Origin: Silvania confinis
GTDB taxonomy: Bacteria > Pseudomonadota > Gammaproteobacteria > Enterobacterales > Enterobacteriaceae
DNA length: 64,000 nucleotides
Direction of reading: 5' to 3'
Assembly: GCF_025564085.1 (NCBI RefSeq)
Contig: NZ_JAMGZJ010000078.1
Span: forward strand, 868,001-932,000
Numbering within the stretch: the stretch's first letter is position 1; each line of letters starts with the position of its first letter. This document shows positions 56,058 to 64,000 of this stretch, piece after piece. Under the pieces are notes generated by a model that had not been told where the DNA came from, ran no database searches, and worked only from the letters and a program-made list of their open reading frames with translations. The translations under genes and the position numbers were made by a program.

Positions 56058-57272
56058 ATGAAAATTGTAGGGGCTGAAGTTTTTGTAACTTGTCCAGGGC
56101 GTAACTTTGTCACACTGAAGATCACCACCGACGAGGGAATTGTCGGCCTGGGTGATGCCACCTTAAACGGCCGTGAACTGTCTGTGGCCTCGTATCTGAA
56201 AGACCATCTCTGCCCGCAGCTTATTGGCCGCGATGCGCACCGTATCGAAGATATCTGGCAGTTCTTCTACAAAGGCGCGTACTGGCGTCGCGGCCCGGTC
56301 ACCATGTCGGCGATCTCGGCCATCGACATGGCGCTGTGGGATATCAAAGCTAAAGCCGCAAATATGCCGCTGTACCAGCTGCTGGGCGGCGCATCCCGTG
56401 AAGGGGTGATGGTTTATTGCCACACCACCGGCCACACCATCGACGACGTGCTGGAAGATTACGCCCGCCATAAAGAGATGGGATTCAAGGCGATCCGCGT
56501 GCAGTGCGGCGTGCCGGGAATGAAAACCACCTATGGCATGTCGAAAGGCAAAGGCCTGGCGTACGAACCTGCCACCAAAGGCAACTGGCCGGATGAACAG
56601 CTGTGGTCAACCGAAAAGTACCTCGATTTTACCCCGAAATTGTTTGACGCCGTGCGTAACAAGTATGGCTTTAATGAACATCTCCTGCATGACATGCACC
56701 ACCGCCTGACGCCGATCGAAGCCGCGCGCTTTGGCAAGAGCATCGAGCAGTACCGCATGTTCTGGATGGAAGACCCAACCCCGGCCGAAAACCAGGAGTG
56801 CTTCCGTCTGATCCGTCAGCACACGGTAACGCCGATTGCGGTAGGGGAAGTGTTTAACAGCATCTGGGATTGCAAACAGCTGATCGAAGAGCAGCTGATC
56901 GACTACATCCGCACCACCATTACCCATGCCGGCGGGATTACCGGGATGCGGCGGATTGCCGATTTCGCCTCGCTGTATCAGGTGCGTACTGGCTCCCATG
57001 GCCCGTCGGATCTGTCACCAATTTGTCACGCTGCAGCGCTGCACTTCGACCTGTGGGTGCCAAACTTTGGTGTGCAGGAGTACATGGGCTATTCCGAGCA
57101 GATGCTGGAAGTGTTCCAGACCAACTGGACGTTTGAAGACGGCTATATGCACCCTGGTGACAAGCCGGGTCTGGGTATCGACTTCGACGAAAAACTGGCC
57201 GCGAAATATCCCTACGACCCCGCTTATCTGCCGGTCGCCCGTCTGGAAGACGGCACCCTGTGGAACTGGTAA
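56058..57272 (+). CDS. rspA: RspA, D-mannonate dehydratase family (enolase superfamily)
   Basis: 404 residues in the ManD branch of the enolase superfamily. Metal and catalytic residues are visible: D212 and H214 in HDMHH, E238 in [11 protein letters not shown]264 in AVGEVFNS, plus [12 protein letters not shown] and [10 protein letters not shown]. The expected reaction is D-mannonate to 2-keto-3-deoxygluconate, though some RspA proteins are slow on it. It is first of an operon with rspB, 11 bases apart. Together with RspB and YdfI it can complete a path from L-gulonate. Confidence 0.92.
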   Translation: MKIVGAEVFVTCPGRNFVTLKITTDEGIVGLGDATLNGRELSVASYLKDHLCPQLIGRDAHRIEDIWQFFYKGAYWRRGPVTMSAISAIDMALWDIKAKAANMPLYQLLGGASREGVMVYCHTTGHTIDDVLEDYARHKEMGFKAIRVQCGVPGMKTTYGMSKGKGLAYEPATKGNWPDEQLWSTEKYLDFTPKLFDAVRNKYGFNEHLLHDMHHRLTPIEAARFGKSIEQYRMFWMEDPTPAENQECFRLIRQHTVTPIAVGEVFNSIWDCKQLIEEQLIDYIRTTITHAGGITGMRRIADFASLYQVRTGSHGPSDLSPICHAAALHFDLWVPNFGVQEYMGYSEQMLEVFQTNWTFEDGYMHPGDKPGLGIDFDEKLAAKYPYDPAYLPVARLEDGTLWNW

Positions 57273-57283
57273 AGGAGCAGAAG

Positions 57284-58300
57284 ATGAAAAGTATCGTTGT
57301 TCAACAACCCAATACGTTGGTTATCGAAGACCGTCCGCTCCCGACCCCCGCCGCGGGCGAGGTGCGTGTCAAAGTCAAACTGGCCGGGATCTGCGGCTCC
57401 GACAGCCATATTTATCGCGGGCACAACCCCTTCGCCAAATACCCACGGGTGATTGGCCATGAGTTCTTTGGCGTGATTGATGCGGTTGGCGAGGGTGTGG
57501 ATAGCGCCCGTCTGGGCCAGCGCGTCTCAGTGGATCCGGTTATCAGTTGCGGACATTGCTATCAATGCTCGGTGGGCAAACCGAACGTCTGCGCCTCGCT
57601 GGTTGTGCTGGGCGTGCACCGTGACGGTGGGTTCAGCGAATACGCCGCGGTGCCAGCTAAAAACGCGAAGCTCATTCCTGATGCGATTAGCGACAAGCAT
57701 GCGGTGATGGTTGAGCCCTTCACCATTGCAGCCAACGTCACCGGACACGTTAGCCCGACTGAACAGGACGTGGCGCTGATTTACGGCGCGGGCCCGATGG
57801 GGTTGGTGACGGTGCAGGCGTTGAAAGGCGTCTACAAGGTCAAGCAGGTGATTGTGGTCGATCGCATCGAAGAACGTCTGGCGATGGCCGAGCGTAGTGG
57901 TGCTGACTGGGTTATCAACAATGGCAACCAGTCCCTGCAGGCGGTGCTGGATGAGAAGGGCATTAAGCCAACGCTAATTGTCGATGCAGCCTGCCATCCA
58001 ACCATTTTGCAGGAGGCGATCACTCTGGCGTCCCCGGGCGCGCGCATCGTGCTGATGGGCTTCTCCAGCGAGCCGAGCCAAATCGTGCAGCAAGGCATCA
58101 CCGGCAAAGAGCTGTCGATTTTCTCCTCACGCCTGAATGCCAATAAATTCCCGGTGGTTATCGACTGGCTGGAAAAAGGGCTTATAGACCCGGACAAACT
58201 TATTACCCATACGTTTGATTATAAAGAAGTTAAAGACGCAATTGAACTGTTTGAAAAAGACCAGCGGCAATGCTGCAAGGTGTTACTGACGTTCTCTTAA
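57284..58300 (+). CDS. rspB: RspB, zinc-dependent sugar-acid dehydrogenase
   Basis: 338 residues from the ATG at 57284 (MKSIVVQQPNTL), matching E. coli RspB. It is a zinc MDR dehydrogenase: catalytic zinc ligands C37 and H59-E60, structural zinc cysteines C89, C92, C95 and C103, and a Rossmann part (YGAGPMGLVTVQALKG). By family it probably oxidises L-gulonate to D-fructuronate with NAD. It is co-transcribed with rspA and followed after 53 bases by the transporter ydfJ. Confidence 0.92.
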   Translation: MKSIVVQQPNTLVIEDRPLPTPAAGEVRVKVKLAGICGSDSHIYRGHNPFAKYPRVIGHEFFGVIDAVGEGVDSARLGQRVSVDPVISCGHCYQCSVGKPNVCASLVVLGVHRDGGFSEYAAVPAKNAKLIPDAISDKHAVMVEPFTIAANVTGHVSPTEQDVALIYGAGPMGLVTVQALKGVYKVKQVIVVDRIEERLAMAERSGADWVINNGNQSLQAVLDEKGIKPTLIVDAACHPTILQEAITLASPGARIVLMGFSSEPSQIVQQGITGKELSIFSSRLNANKFPVVIDWLEKGLIDPDKLITHTFDYKEVKDAIELFEKDQRQCCKVLLTFS

Positions 58301-58353
58301 TAACAATGAATGCGGTTTAGCGGTACGCATCTTACCCTGTTGAGATAGCCAAT

Positions 58354-59739
58354 ATGACTCAAGTAAAAAATGAAAGAAGTACATCTGACCTGGTCAAAGC
58401 CGCCGTATCGGGGTGGCTTGGCACGGCGTTAGAATTTATGGACTTCCAGCTCTATTCACTGGGCGCAGCCTTAGTTTTCCACGAGATCTTCTTCCCGGAA
58501 CAGTCCGCCGCGATGGCGCTTATTCTGGCGATGGGTACCTACGGCGCGGGTTATATCGCCCGTATCGTCGGCGCCTTCTTCTTCGGCAAAATGGGCGACC
58601 GGATTGGGCGTAAAAAGGTCCTGTTTATCACCATCACCATGATGGGGATCTGCACCACCTTGATCGGCGTACTGCCGACCTACGCCCAGATTGGGATCTT
58701 TGCCCCGGTGCTGCTGGTGACGCTGCGTATTATCCAGGGGCTGGGTGCGGGCGCAGAGATCTCTGGTGCGGGCACCATGCTGGCGGAGTATGCGCCGAAA
58801 GGCAAACGCGGCATCATCTCTTCGCTGGTGGCGATGGGCACCAACTGCGGCACCCTGAGCGCCACGGCGATCTGGGCGGCAATGTTCTTCTTCCTCGATC
58901 GTGAAGAGCTGGTGGCCTGGGGCTGGCGTATTCCGTTCCTCGCAAGCGTGGTGGTGATGATCTTTGCTATCTGGCTGCGTATGAACCTGAAAGAGAGTCC
59001 GGTATTTGAGCAAGTCAACGGCGAAGAGGCCACTGCGCAGGCGGCGGATCCGGAAACCACGCTGGGGGCGATGTTCAAAAGCAAATCATTCTGGCTGGCG
59101 ACAGGCCTGCGCTTTGGTCAGGCGGGTAACTCCGGTCTGATTCAGACTTTCCTTGCCGGTTATCTGGTCCAGACGCTGCTGTTTAATAAAAGCATTCCGA
59201 CCGATGCCTTAATGATTAGCTCCATCCTCGGATTTATTTCCATCCCGCTACTGGGCTGGCTGTCCGATAAAATTGGTCGTCGTTTGCCGTATATTGTGCT
59301 GAATATTTCCGCCATTATTCTGGCATACCCAATGCTGTCGATTATTGTGGATAATTCATATTCGCCGGGGGTGATCATGACCTCGATTATCATTATTCAC
59401 AACTTTGCGGTACTGGGACTATTTGCCCTGGAAAATATCACCATGGCAGAGATGTTTGGTTCGCGTAACCGCTTCACTCGCATGGCTATCTCGAAAGAGG
59501 CTGGTGGTCTGGTCGCCGTAGGTTTTGGCCCATTACTGGCTGGGATCTTCTGCAACATGACCGGCTCCTGGTGGCCTATCGCGGTGATGATGGTGGTTTA
59601 TTCGGTTATCGGGCTGATCTCTGCCATCCTGATGCCTGAAGTCTGCGACCGCGATTTGAGCACTCTGGGCGATGCGGCTGAAGATAAGGCTCACGTACCT
59701 GGCGTCAATCCACGCGGCAACCATAGCGCAATCTCCTGA
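58354..59739 (+). CDS. ydfJ: YdfJ, metabolite:H+ symporter (MHS family)
   Basis: 461 residues, 12-helix major facilitator protein of the MHS group (GKMGDRIGRKKVLFITITMM, RIIQGLGAGAEISGAGTMLAEY, WRIPFLAS). It matches E. coli YdfJ closely and continues N-terminally (MTQVKNERSTSDLVKAAVSG) where the K-12 copy is cut by the Qin prophage. Here the gene is whole and directly follows rspAB. The likely cargo is the sugar acid used by RspA/RspB. A strong terminator follows. Confidence 0.93.
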   Translation: MTQVKNERSTSDLVKAAVSGWLGTALEFMDFQLYSLGAALVFHEIFFPEQSAAMALILAMGTYGAGYIARIVGAFFFGKMGDRIGRKKVLFITITMMGICTTLIGVLPTYAQIGIFAPVLLVTLRIIQGLGAGAEISGAGTMLAEYAPKGKRGIISSLVAMGTNCGTLSATAIWAAMFFFLDREELVAWGWRIPFLASVVVMIFAIWLRMNLKESPVFEQVNGEEATAQAADPETTLGAMFKSKSFWLATGLRFGQAGNSGLIQTFLAGYLVQTLLFNKSIPTDALMISSILGFISIPLLGWLSDKIGRRLPYIVLNISAIILAYPMLSIIVDNSYSPGVIMTSIIIIHNFAVLGLFALENITMAEMFGSRNRFTRMAISKEAGGLVAVGFGPLLAGIFCNMTGSWWPIAVMMVVYSVIGLISAILMPEVCDRDLSTLGDAAEDKAHVPGVNPRGNHSAIS

Positions 59740-59747
59740 CCGACAAT

Positions 59748-59780
59748 GACTCTCCTGCACCCGCAGGAGAGTCTTTTTTT
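59748..59780 (+). terminator. Strong intrinsic terminator after ydfJ
   Basis: GACTCTCCTGC and GCAGGAGAGTC form a perfect 11-bp stem with a four-base loop followed by seven T residues. It ends the rspA-rspB-ydfJ transcript. Confidence 0.9.
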
Positions 59781-59865
59781 AGAGTTTTGCAAACACATAA
59801 AACCAATAAAAACAACCTTCAGGGAAGTATCGGGAATTAACTGAATATTTCGGTAAGGACACAAC

Positions 59866-61410
59866 ATGTCTCGTGCAAACAAGAAAATCACCATTCCGGT
59901 GAGTATTGGTTACGGTCTGACGGATATTATGGGCGGCGGTGCATTTACCGTTATTGGAGCCTGGCTGTTATTTTTCTATACCACTTTTGTCGGGTTATCA
60001 CCGATTGAAGCGGCATCCATTGTGGCTATTGCCCGTATTGTCGATGCCGTGGTCAGTTTATTTATGGGTAGCCTGACTGACCATTTTTATAAGAATTACT
60101 TTGGCAAAAAATTTGGCCGTCGGCGTTTCTTTTTGCTGATTGGCGCACCCCTGATGCTGGTGTATGCCTTACTGTGGCTCGATGGCATGAGCTATGGGTT
60201 TTATCTGGCGGTGTATCTGGCCTTTGAGATTATCGCTGCGATGGTGCTGATCCCGTGGGAAACGCTGCCCTCAGAGATGACGAAAGAGTTTAACGGCCGC
60301 ACCAAACTCTCAACCTGTCGTATGTTCTTGTCAGCTTCTGGCACCTTTCTCGCGACCTTTATTCCCGGTCTGCTGATTAATCATTTTGGCGAACACAGCG
60401 CCAATGCCTATCTGATTAACGGCGTGATTTTTGCGGTGCTGTTTATGGTTTGCGTCATTATTTCGTGGAAAGTGACCTGGGAGCGTGAACTCACCCCTGA
60501 GATGCAGGCCGAGCTGGAAAAATCAGCGCTGCCTACCTGCTTTGGCGAAAAGCTGCGTGCTGTGTCGGCGTTGTTTGCCTCCTACCTCTCCACGCTGAAA
60601 ATCCGCGCTTTCAGGAAGCATCTGGCGATTTATCTGCTGTCGTTCACCGGTAAAGATGTCTACAACACCGTGTTTGTCTTCTTCTGCGTCTACTGCCTGA
60701 ACGTCTCGTCCTCGCTGGCGGGCAGCCTGCTGTCGATGAGTATTGTCGGCCTACCGGTGACCTTAATTGCAGGACTTGGGATCATCAAATACGGCCCGGC
60801 CCGGCTCTATGTCTTCGCTTATGCGCTGATGATGCTGTGTCTGGCGGGTTTCCTGGCGGTGTACCAGATCCCGTCTTTGAATACGGTCGCCACGTTGTTC
60901 GTTTTGGCCGGGCTGTACCAGGTTGGGCGCTGCGTGCTGGAATTTACCCCCTGGAACGTTTTCCCGTTTATCCCGGATATTGACGAAATGGTCAGCCGCC
61001 AGCGTCGGGAAGGGCTGTTTGCCGCAGTGATGACCTTTACCCGCAAAACTACGGTGGCGATTGCCACCTTTGTGGTCGGCCTGCTGCTGCAAAGCGGCGG
61101 TTTCGTGAAGGGTAGCCAGGTTCAACCCCCGGAAGCGGTGCACATGATTGCAATGCTGATGTTTATCGGCACCGCCGTACTGCTGATTCTGGCGCTGTGG
61201 CAGGCGCTCACTTTCCGGCTCAACAAGCAAACCCACCAGATCTTCGTCCAGGAGGTTGAACGCCTGCGGGCCAATGGCGCGAAAGCGTCGGTTGAACCGC
61301 ATGTCCGGCGTATCGTCGAGGATCTTACGGGCTATGACTACGACACACTGTGGACGGAGCCAGTGCCAGCGGCAAAAGAGGAGAGTACGACGGTGGCGAC
61401 AGCGGGATGA
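59866..61410 (+). CDS. Glycoside-pentoside-hexuronide (GPH) family cation symporter
   Basis: 514 residues, about 12 helices, with AAGGA at six bases before the ATG. The family look is clear: PVSIGYGLTDIMGGGAFTVI, MGSLTDHFYKNYFGKKFGRR and LIPWETLPSEMT, as in melibiose, glucuronide and YihO-type carriers. The substrate is not known; an oligosaccharide or glycoside of a hexuronic or aldonic acid would suit the surrounding genes. It stands between ydfJ and ydfI and has no counterpart there in E. coli, so it is an insertion in this lineage. Confidence 0.88.
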   Translation: MSRANKKITIPVSIGYGLTDIMGGGAFTVIGAWLLFFYTTFVGLSPIEAASIVAIARIVDAVVSLFMGSLTDHFYKNYFGKKFGRRRFFLLIGAPLMLVYALLWLDGMSYGFYLAVYLAFEIIAAMVLIPWETLPSEMTKEFNGRTKLSTCRMFLSASGTFLATFIPGLLINHFGEHSANAYLINGVIFAVLFMVCVIISWKVTWERELTPEMQAELEKSALPTCFGEKLRAVSALFASYLSTLKIRAFRKHLAIYLLSFTGKDVYNTVFVFFCVYCLNVSSSLAGSLLSMSIVGLPVTLIAGLGIIKYGPARLYVFAYALMMLCLAGFLAVYQIPSLNTVATLFVLAGLYQVGRCVLEFTPWNVFPFIPDIDEMVSRQRREGLFAAVMTFTRKTTVAIATFVVGLLLQSGGFVKGSQVQPPEAVHMIAMLMFIGTAVLLILALWQALTFRLNKQTHQIFVQEVERLRANGAKASVEPHVRRIVEDLTGYDYDTLWTEPVPAAKEESTTVATAG

Positions 61411-61642
61411 GTGGTTTACAGCTTTGCGGTAATTTCTGAATGCTGTCACACAACTTTAAATTGATGTCACACCAGATGGCAAAAAGTTAACGTAAATCAA
61501 AATGTCAGTATCAACAATCAGTATGGTTAGGGCATTCGCTTTTTATGCCTACTGCCATTCTAGTTGGGTTAGTGGGTCGGTGCTGCGGTTTATTGCGGGC
61601 ACCGGCCAGGATCATCGCTTCATTAATTTAACGAGTACAATC

Positions 61643-63103
61643 ATGAAAAATCCGTTATTACATGCGCAAGCTACGCTGCCGCACTACAACCGTGAAAATC
61701 TGCAGTCCAAAATAGTGCATCTGGGCTTTGGCGCTTTCCATCGTGCCCACCAGGCGGTATATGCCGATATCCTTGCCGCCGAACACGCCAGCGACTGGGG
61801 TTTTTGCGAGGTTAACCTGATTGGCGGTGAGCAGCAGATCGCGGATCTCAAAGCCCAGGATAATCTCTACACGGTGACAGAAATGTCCGCTGATGCCTGG
61901 ACCGCTCGGGTGGTTGGGGTGGTAAAACGCGCCCTGCACGCACAGGTCGATGGCCTGGAAGCTGTGCTGTCGGCGATGTGTGAGCCGCAGGTCGCCATTG
62001 TCTCGCTGACCATCACTGAGAAAGGCTACTGCCACGCTCCGGCTACCGGCCAGTTGATGCTGGATCACCCGCTGATCGTTACCGACCTGAATAACCCTCA
62101 CCAGCCGGGCTCTGCGGTTGGCGTGGTCGTCGAAGCGCTGGCGCGGCGTAAAGCGGCCGGTTTGCCAGCCTTTACCGTGATGTCCTGCGACAACATGCCG
62201 GAGAACGGCCATGTGATGCGCAACGTCACCTGCGCCTATGCCCGGGCGGTCGACAGCGAGTTGGCCGAGTGGATCGAATCTCACGTCACATTCCCGTCGA
62301 CGATGGTCGATCGTATCGTGCCTGCGGTTACCGCCGATACCCTGAACAAAATCGAACAGATTACCGGCGTGCGCGATCCGGCAGGGGTGGCCTGCGAGCC
62401 GTTCCGTCAGTGGGTGGTCGAAGACAACTTTGTCGCCGGGCGTCCGGCGTGGGAAAAAGCCGGTGCCGAGCTGGTGGCCGACGTGATCCCGTTCGAAGAG
62501 ATGAAGCTGCGGATGCTCAACGGCAGCCATTCATTCCTCGCGTATCTGGGGTATCTGGCGGGCTATCAGCACATTAATGACTGCATGGAAGACGCTAACT
62601 ACCGCCGCGCCGCGCACGCGCTGATGCTTAACGAACAGGCACCGACGCTGAAAGTCACCGGGGTGGATCTGGGCCGCTATGCGGATCTGTTGATCGAACG
62701 CTACAGCAACCCGGCGCTGCGTCATCGCACCTGGCAGATCGCGATGGACGGTAGCCAGAAGCTGCCGCAGCGGATGCTGGATTCGGTACGTTGGCACCGT
62801 GTGCACCAGCGTAGCTTCCCGCTGCTGGCGCTGGGTGTGGCTGGCTGGATGCGCTACGTCGGTGGCGTGGATGAGCATGGTGAAGCCATCGAGGTATGCG
62901 ATCCGCTGCTGCCGGTGATTCAGCAGGCAGTGCAGGGGAGTGCCGAAGGGGCATCACGCGTGAAGGCGCTGTTGGGCATCGACGCCATTTTCGGTAATGA
63001 ACTGCCGCAGGATGCGACCTTTGTTGAGGCGGTAACAGCGGCCTATCTGACGCTGCTGGAGAAGGGGGCGAAAGCCACGGTGGCGCAGTACATCGCGGGT
63101 TAA
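61643..63103 (+). CDS. ydfI: YdfI, D-mannonate oxidoreductase family (UxuB-like)
   Basis: 486 residues (E. coli YdfI length) from the ATG at 61643; the frame extends further upstream but without family sequence. It is a long-chain mannitol dehydrogenase family member ([47 protein letters not shown], the catalytic-region [20 protein letters not shown]). It interconverts D-fructuronate and D-mannonate with NADH, linking RspB to RspA. The 232-base gap before it (61411-61642) has no other gene that I can support. Confidence 0.93.
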   Translation: MKNPLLHAQATLPHYNRENLQSKIVHLGFGAFHRAHQAVYADILAAEHASDWGFCEVNLIGGEQQIADLKAQDNLYTVTEMSADAWTARVVGVVKRALHAQVDGLEAVLSAMCEPQVAIVSLTITEKGYCHAPATGQLMLDHPLIVTDLNNPHQPGSAVGVVVEALARRKAAGLPAFTVMSCDNMPENGHVMRNVTCAYARAVDSELAEWIESHVTFPSTMVDRIVPAVTADTLNKIEQITGVRDPAGVACEPFRQWVVEDNFVAGRPAWEKAGAELVADVIPFEEMKLRMLNGSHSFLAYLGYLAGYQHINDCMEDANYRRAAHALMLNEQAPTLKVTGVDLGRYADLLIERYSNPALRHRTWQIAMDGSQKLPQRMLDSVRWHRVHQRSFPLLALGVAGWMRYVGGVDEHGEAIEVCDPLLPVIQQAVQGSAEGASRVKALLGIDAIFGNELPQDATFVEAVTAAYLTLLEKGAKATVAQYIAG

Positions 63104-63110
63104 TCCTGTC

Positions 63111-63140
63111 GAATGCCGCCGCCAGGCGGCATTCATTTTT
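63111..63140. terminator. Bidirectional terminator between ydfI and rspR
   Basis: GAATGCCGCC and GGCGGCATTC pair perfectly around a GCCA loop and are followed on the plus strand by ATTTTT. It lies between convergent ydfI and rspR and can serve both. Confidence 0.85.
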
Positions 63141-63144
63141 ACGG

Positions 63145-63831
63145 CTACTCTTCGCTAAACCACTCGCTATTTTCCTGCCGAATTAACTGCACTGACGCAC
63201 CAATCTCCTGCAAATGCACGGTCATGGCTTTTTCCACCGCATCGGCATCGCGTTTTTCCAGTGCTTTGAAAATATCGTGATGTTGTCGCAGCAGCATCTC
63301 TGGCGGCGAAACGTGGTCGAGGCTCATGTAGCGCACCCTGTCCATCGTGGCCTTGATGTTCTCGATGGTATCCCACGCCAACTGGCAGTCGGCAACCTGC
63401 GCCAGCTTCTGATGAAACTCATCGTCCAGCAGGAAAAAGTCGTTCAGCTGTTTACGCTCAATAGCGATGCGCTGCTGATGCAGATTTTGCTCAAGCAGGT
63501 AACACTGATGGCTGTCAATCAGCCCAGCGGCGCGACGCGCCACCGCACACTCGATCGCCTGACGTACAAAACAGCCGTTGCGCACCTGAGAGAGCGAAAT
63601 CTTGTTCACATAGCTGCCGCGCTGCGGGCGGATCTGGATCAGGCCGTTTTCGGCAAGCTTAATAAAAGCTTCGCGCACAGGCTGGCGGGAGACGTCGAAG
63701 CGCATCGACACCTCTTTTTCAGAAAGCGGGGTTCCCGGTGGGATCAGACAGTGGACAATGTCGCTCCGCAAAATGCGGTAAATTTGCTGATTTACGGGTT
63801 GTGTCGGATTGAGTTGCGATTCAGCGGCCAT
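63145..63831 (-). CDS. rspR: RspR (YdfH), GntR/FadR-type regulator of rspAB
   Basis: 228 residues. The N-terminal winged helix ([20 protein letters not shown]) is followed by an all-helical FCD effector domain with metal-ligand histidines ([26 protein letters not shown]). It matches E. coli RspR throughout (for example [12 protein letters not shown]). RspR represses rspAB in E. coli; a sugar acid of the pathway is the likely inducer. It is convergent with ydfI. A nine-base word in its promoter recurs before rspA. Confidence 0.94.
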   Translation of the reverse strand: MAAESQLNPTQPVNQQIYRILRSDIVHCLIPPGTPLSEKEVSMRFDVSRQPVREAFIKLAENGLIQIRPQRGSYVNKISLSQVRNGCFVRQAIECAVARRAAGLIDSHQCYLLEQNLHQQRIAIERKQLNDFFLLDDEFHQKLAQVADCQLAWDTIENIKATMDRVRYMSLDHVSPPEMLLRQHHDIFKALEKRDADAVEKAMTVHLQEIGASVQLIRQENSEWFSEE

Positions 63832-63864
63832 TCGATGTGATTTCTCAGAGAGTTAACCCGTAAA

Positions 63865-63873
63865 TACTACCAT
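63865..63873 (-). promoter_or_regulatory. Second copy of the candidate RspR half-site
   Basis: The minus strand reads ATGGTAGTA 34 bases before rspR, the same word found in front of rspA. This suggests autoregulation; nine bases alone is weak evidence. Confidence 0.35.
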
Positions 63874-63922
63874 TCTTTTCACGGGCATCCCATACCCGAC
63901 CCGCAGGCCGGGTATGGATAGA

Positions 63923-64000
63923 TCAGCCGCGATGCACGCTAAGGCCGGCAAAACTCTGGCTGACTGGCATCATTTCAAGGGTGTTAATGTTGACGTGCTT
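63923..64000 (-). CDS. ydfG: YdfG 3-hydroxy acid / malonic semialdehyde dehydrogenase, C-terminal end only
   Basis: The last 25 codons (reading NINTLEMMPVSQSFAGLSVH to the stop at 63923) match the C-terminus of E. coli YdfG, a short-chain dehydrogenase that reduces malonic semialdehyde and oxidises serine-like 3-hydroxy acids. The rest lies beyond the window edge. In E. coli ydfG is also next to ydfH (rspR). A 9-bp stem hairpin (63890-63898 / 63909-63917) lies just beyond the stop. Confidence 0.85.
   Translation of the reverse strand, partial: KHVNINTLEMMPVSQSFAGLSVHRG

Noticed and set aside
63890-63917. Intrinsic terminator for ydfG
   Set aside because: The 9-bp stem is real but neither strand has a T-run after it, so only a hairpin is noted.

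Overview
The window is an enterobacterial chromosome segment. Genes such as mlc, fecA, ynfM, rspR and ydfI can be aligned by eye almost end to end with their E. coli counterparts. The accessory content (osmU, a guanidine operon, an Sfu-type iron transporter, fec) points to a relative such as Enterobacter, Leclercia, Lelliottia or Citrobacter; the genus is not settled. No rRNA, tRNA, CRISPR array, integrase or insertion sequence was seen.

Layout. 1-7452: p-aminobenzoyl-glutamate use (abgA-abgB-abgT with divergent abgR), smrA, then a deletion scar fusing two halved divergent genes (a LysE-type exporter and a LysR regulator) and an intact oxidoreductase. 7453-19635: E. coli-like backbone read in reverse (mdtJI with a candidate leader peptide, ydgD, ydgU, asr, ynfM, ynfL, mlc, ynfK, clcB), carrying an inserted GGDEF-EAL gene and an M32 carboxypeptidase. 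19943-49208: a roughly 29 kb block between clcB and dmsD, which are neighbours in E. coli. It holds the osmoprotectant transporter osmVWXY, a glutathione transferase, a small membrane/CsbD stress group, a ferric iron ABC transporter, a fragment resembling a P4-type satellite phage immunity region, a GGDEF-EAL/periplasmic protein pair, the whole fecIRABCDE ferric citrate system and a guanidine degradation operon. 49247-55947: the DMSO/selenate reductase set dmsABCD (ynf type) and ynfDCBA, lacking speG, which sits between ynfB and ynfC in E. coli. 55987-64000: rspAB, ydfJ, a GPH-family transporter, ydfI, rspR and the end of ydfG. This last part looks like an L-gulonate/D-mannonate catabolic locus, uninterrupted where the Qin prophage splits it in E. 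coli K-12.

The most interesting system is the guanidine operon (41130-49208). Its signals stack three controls: an NtrC-like enhancer with a near-perfect sigma-54 promoter, a guanidine-I (ykkC) riboswitch before the transporter genes, and inside the operon a guanidine-II (mini-ykkC) riboswitch immediately before the large biotin carboxylase. Both riboswitches show a complementary segment able to hide the ribosome binding site. A 28-codon ORF with a strong ribosome binding site lies just before the second riboswitch. The allophanate hydrolase that should finish the pathway is absent from the window.

Many starts were trimmed to match ribosome binding sites and known family lengths, as noted per gene. 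Family identities come from recalled protein sequences; no database search was run.
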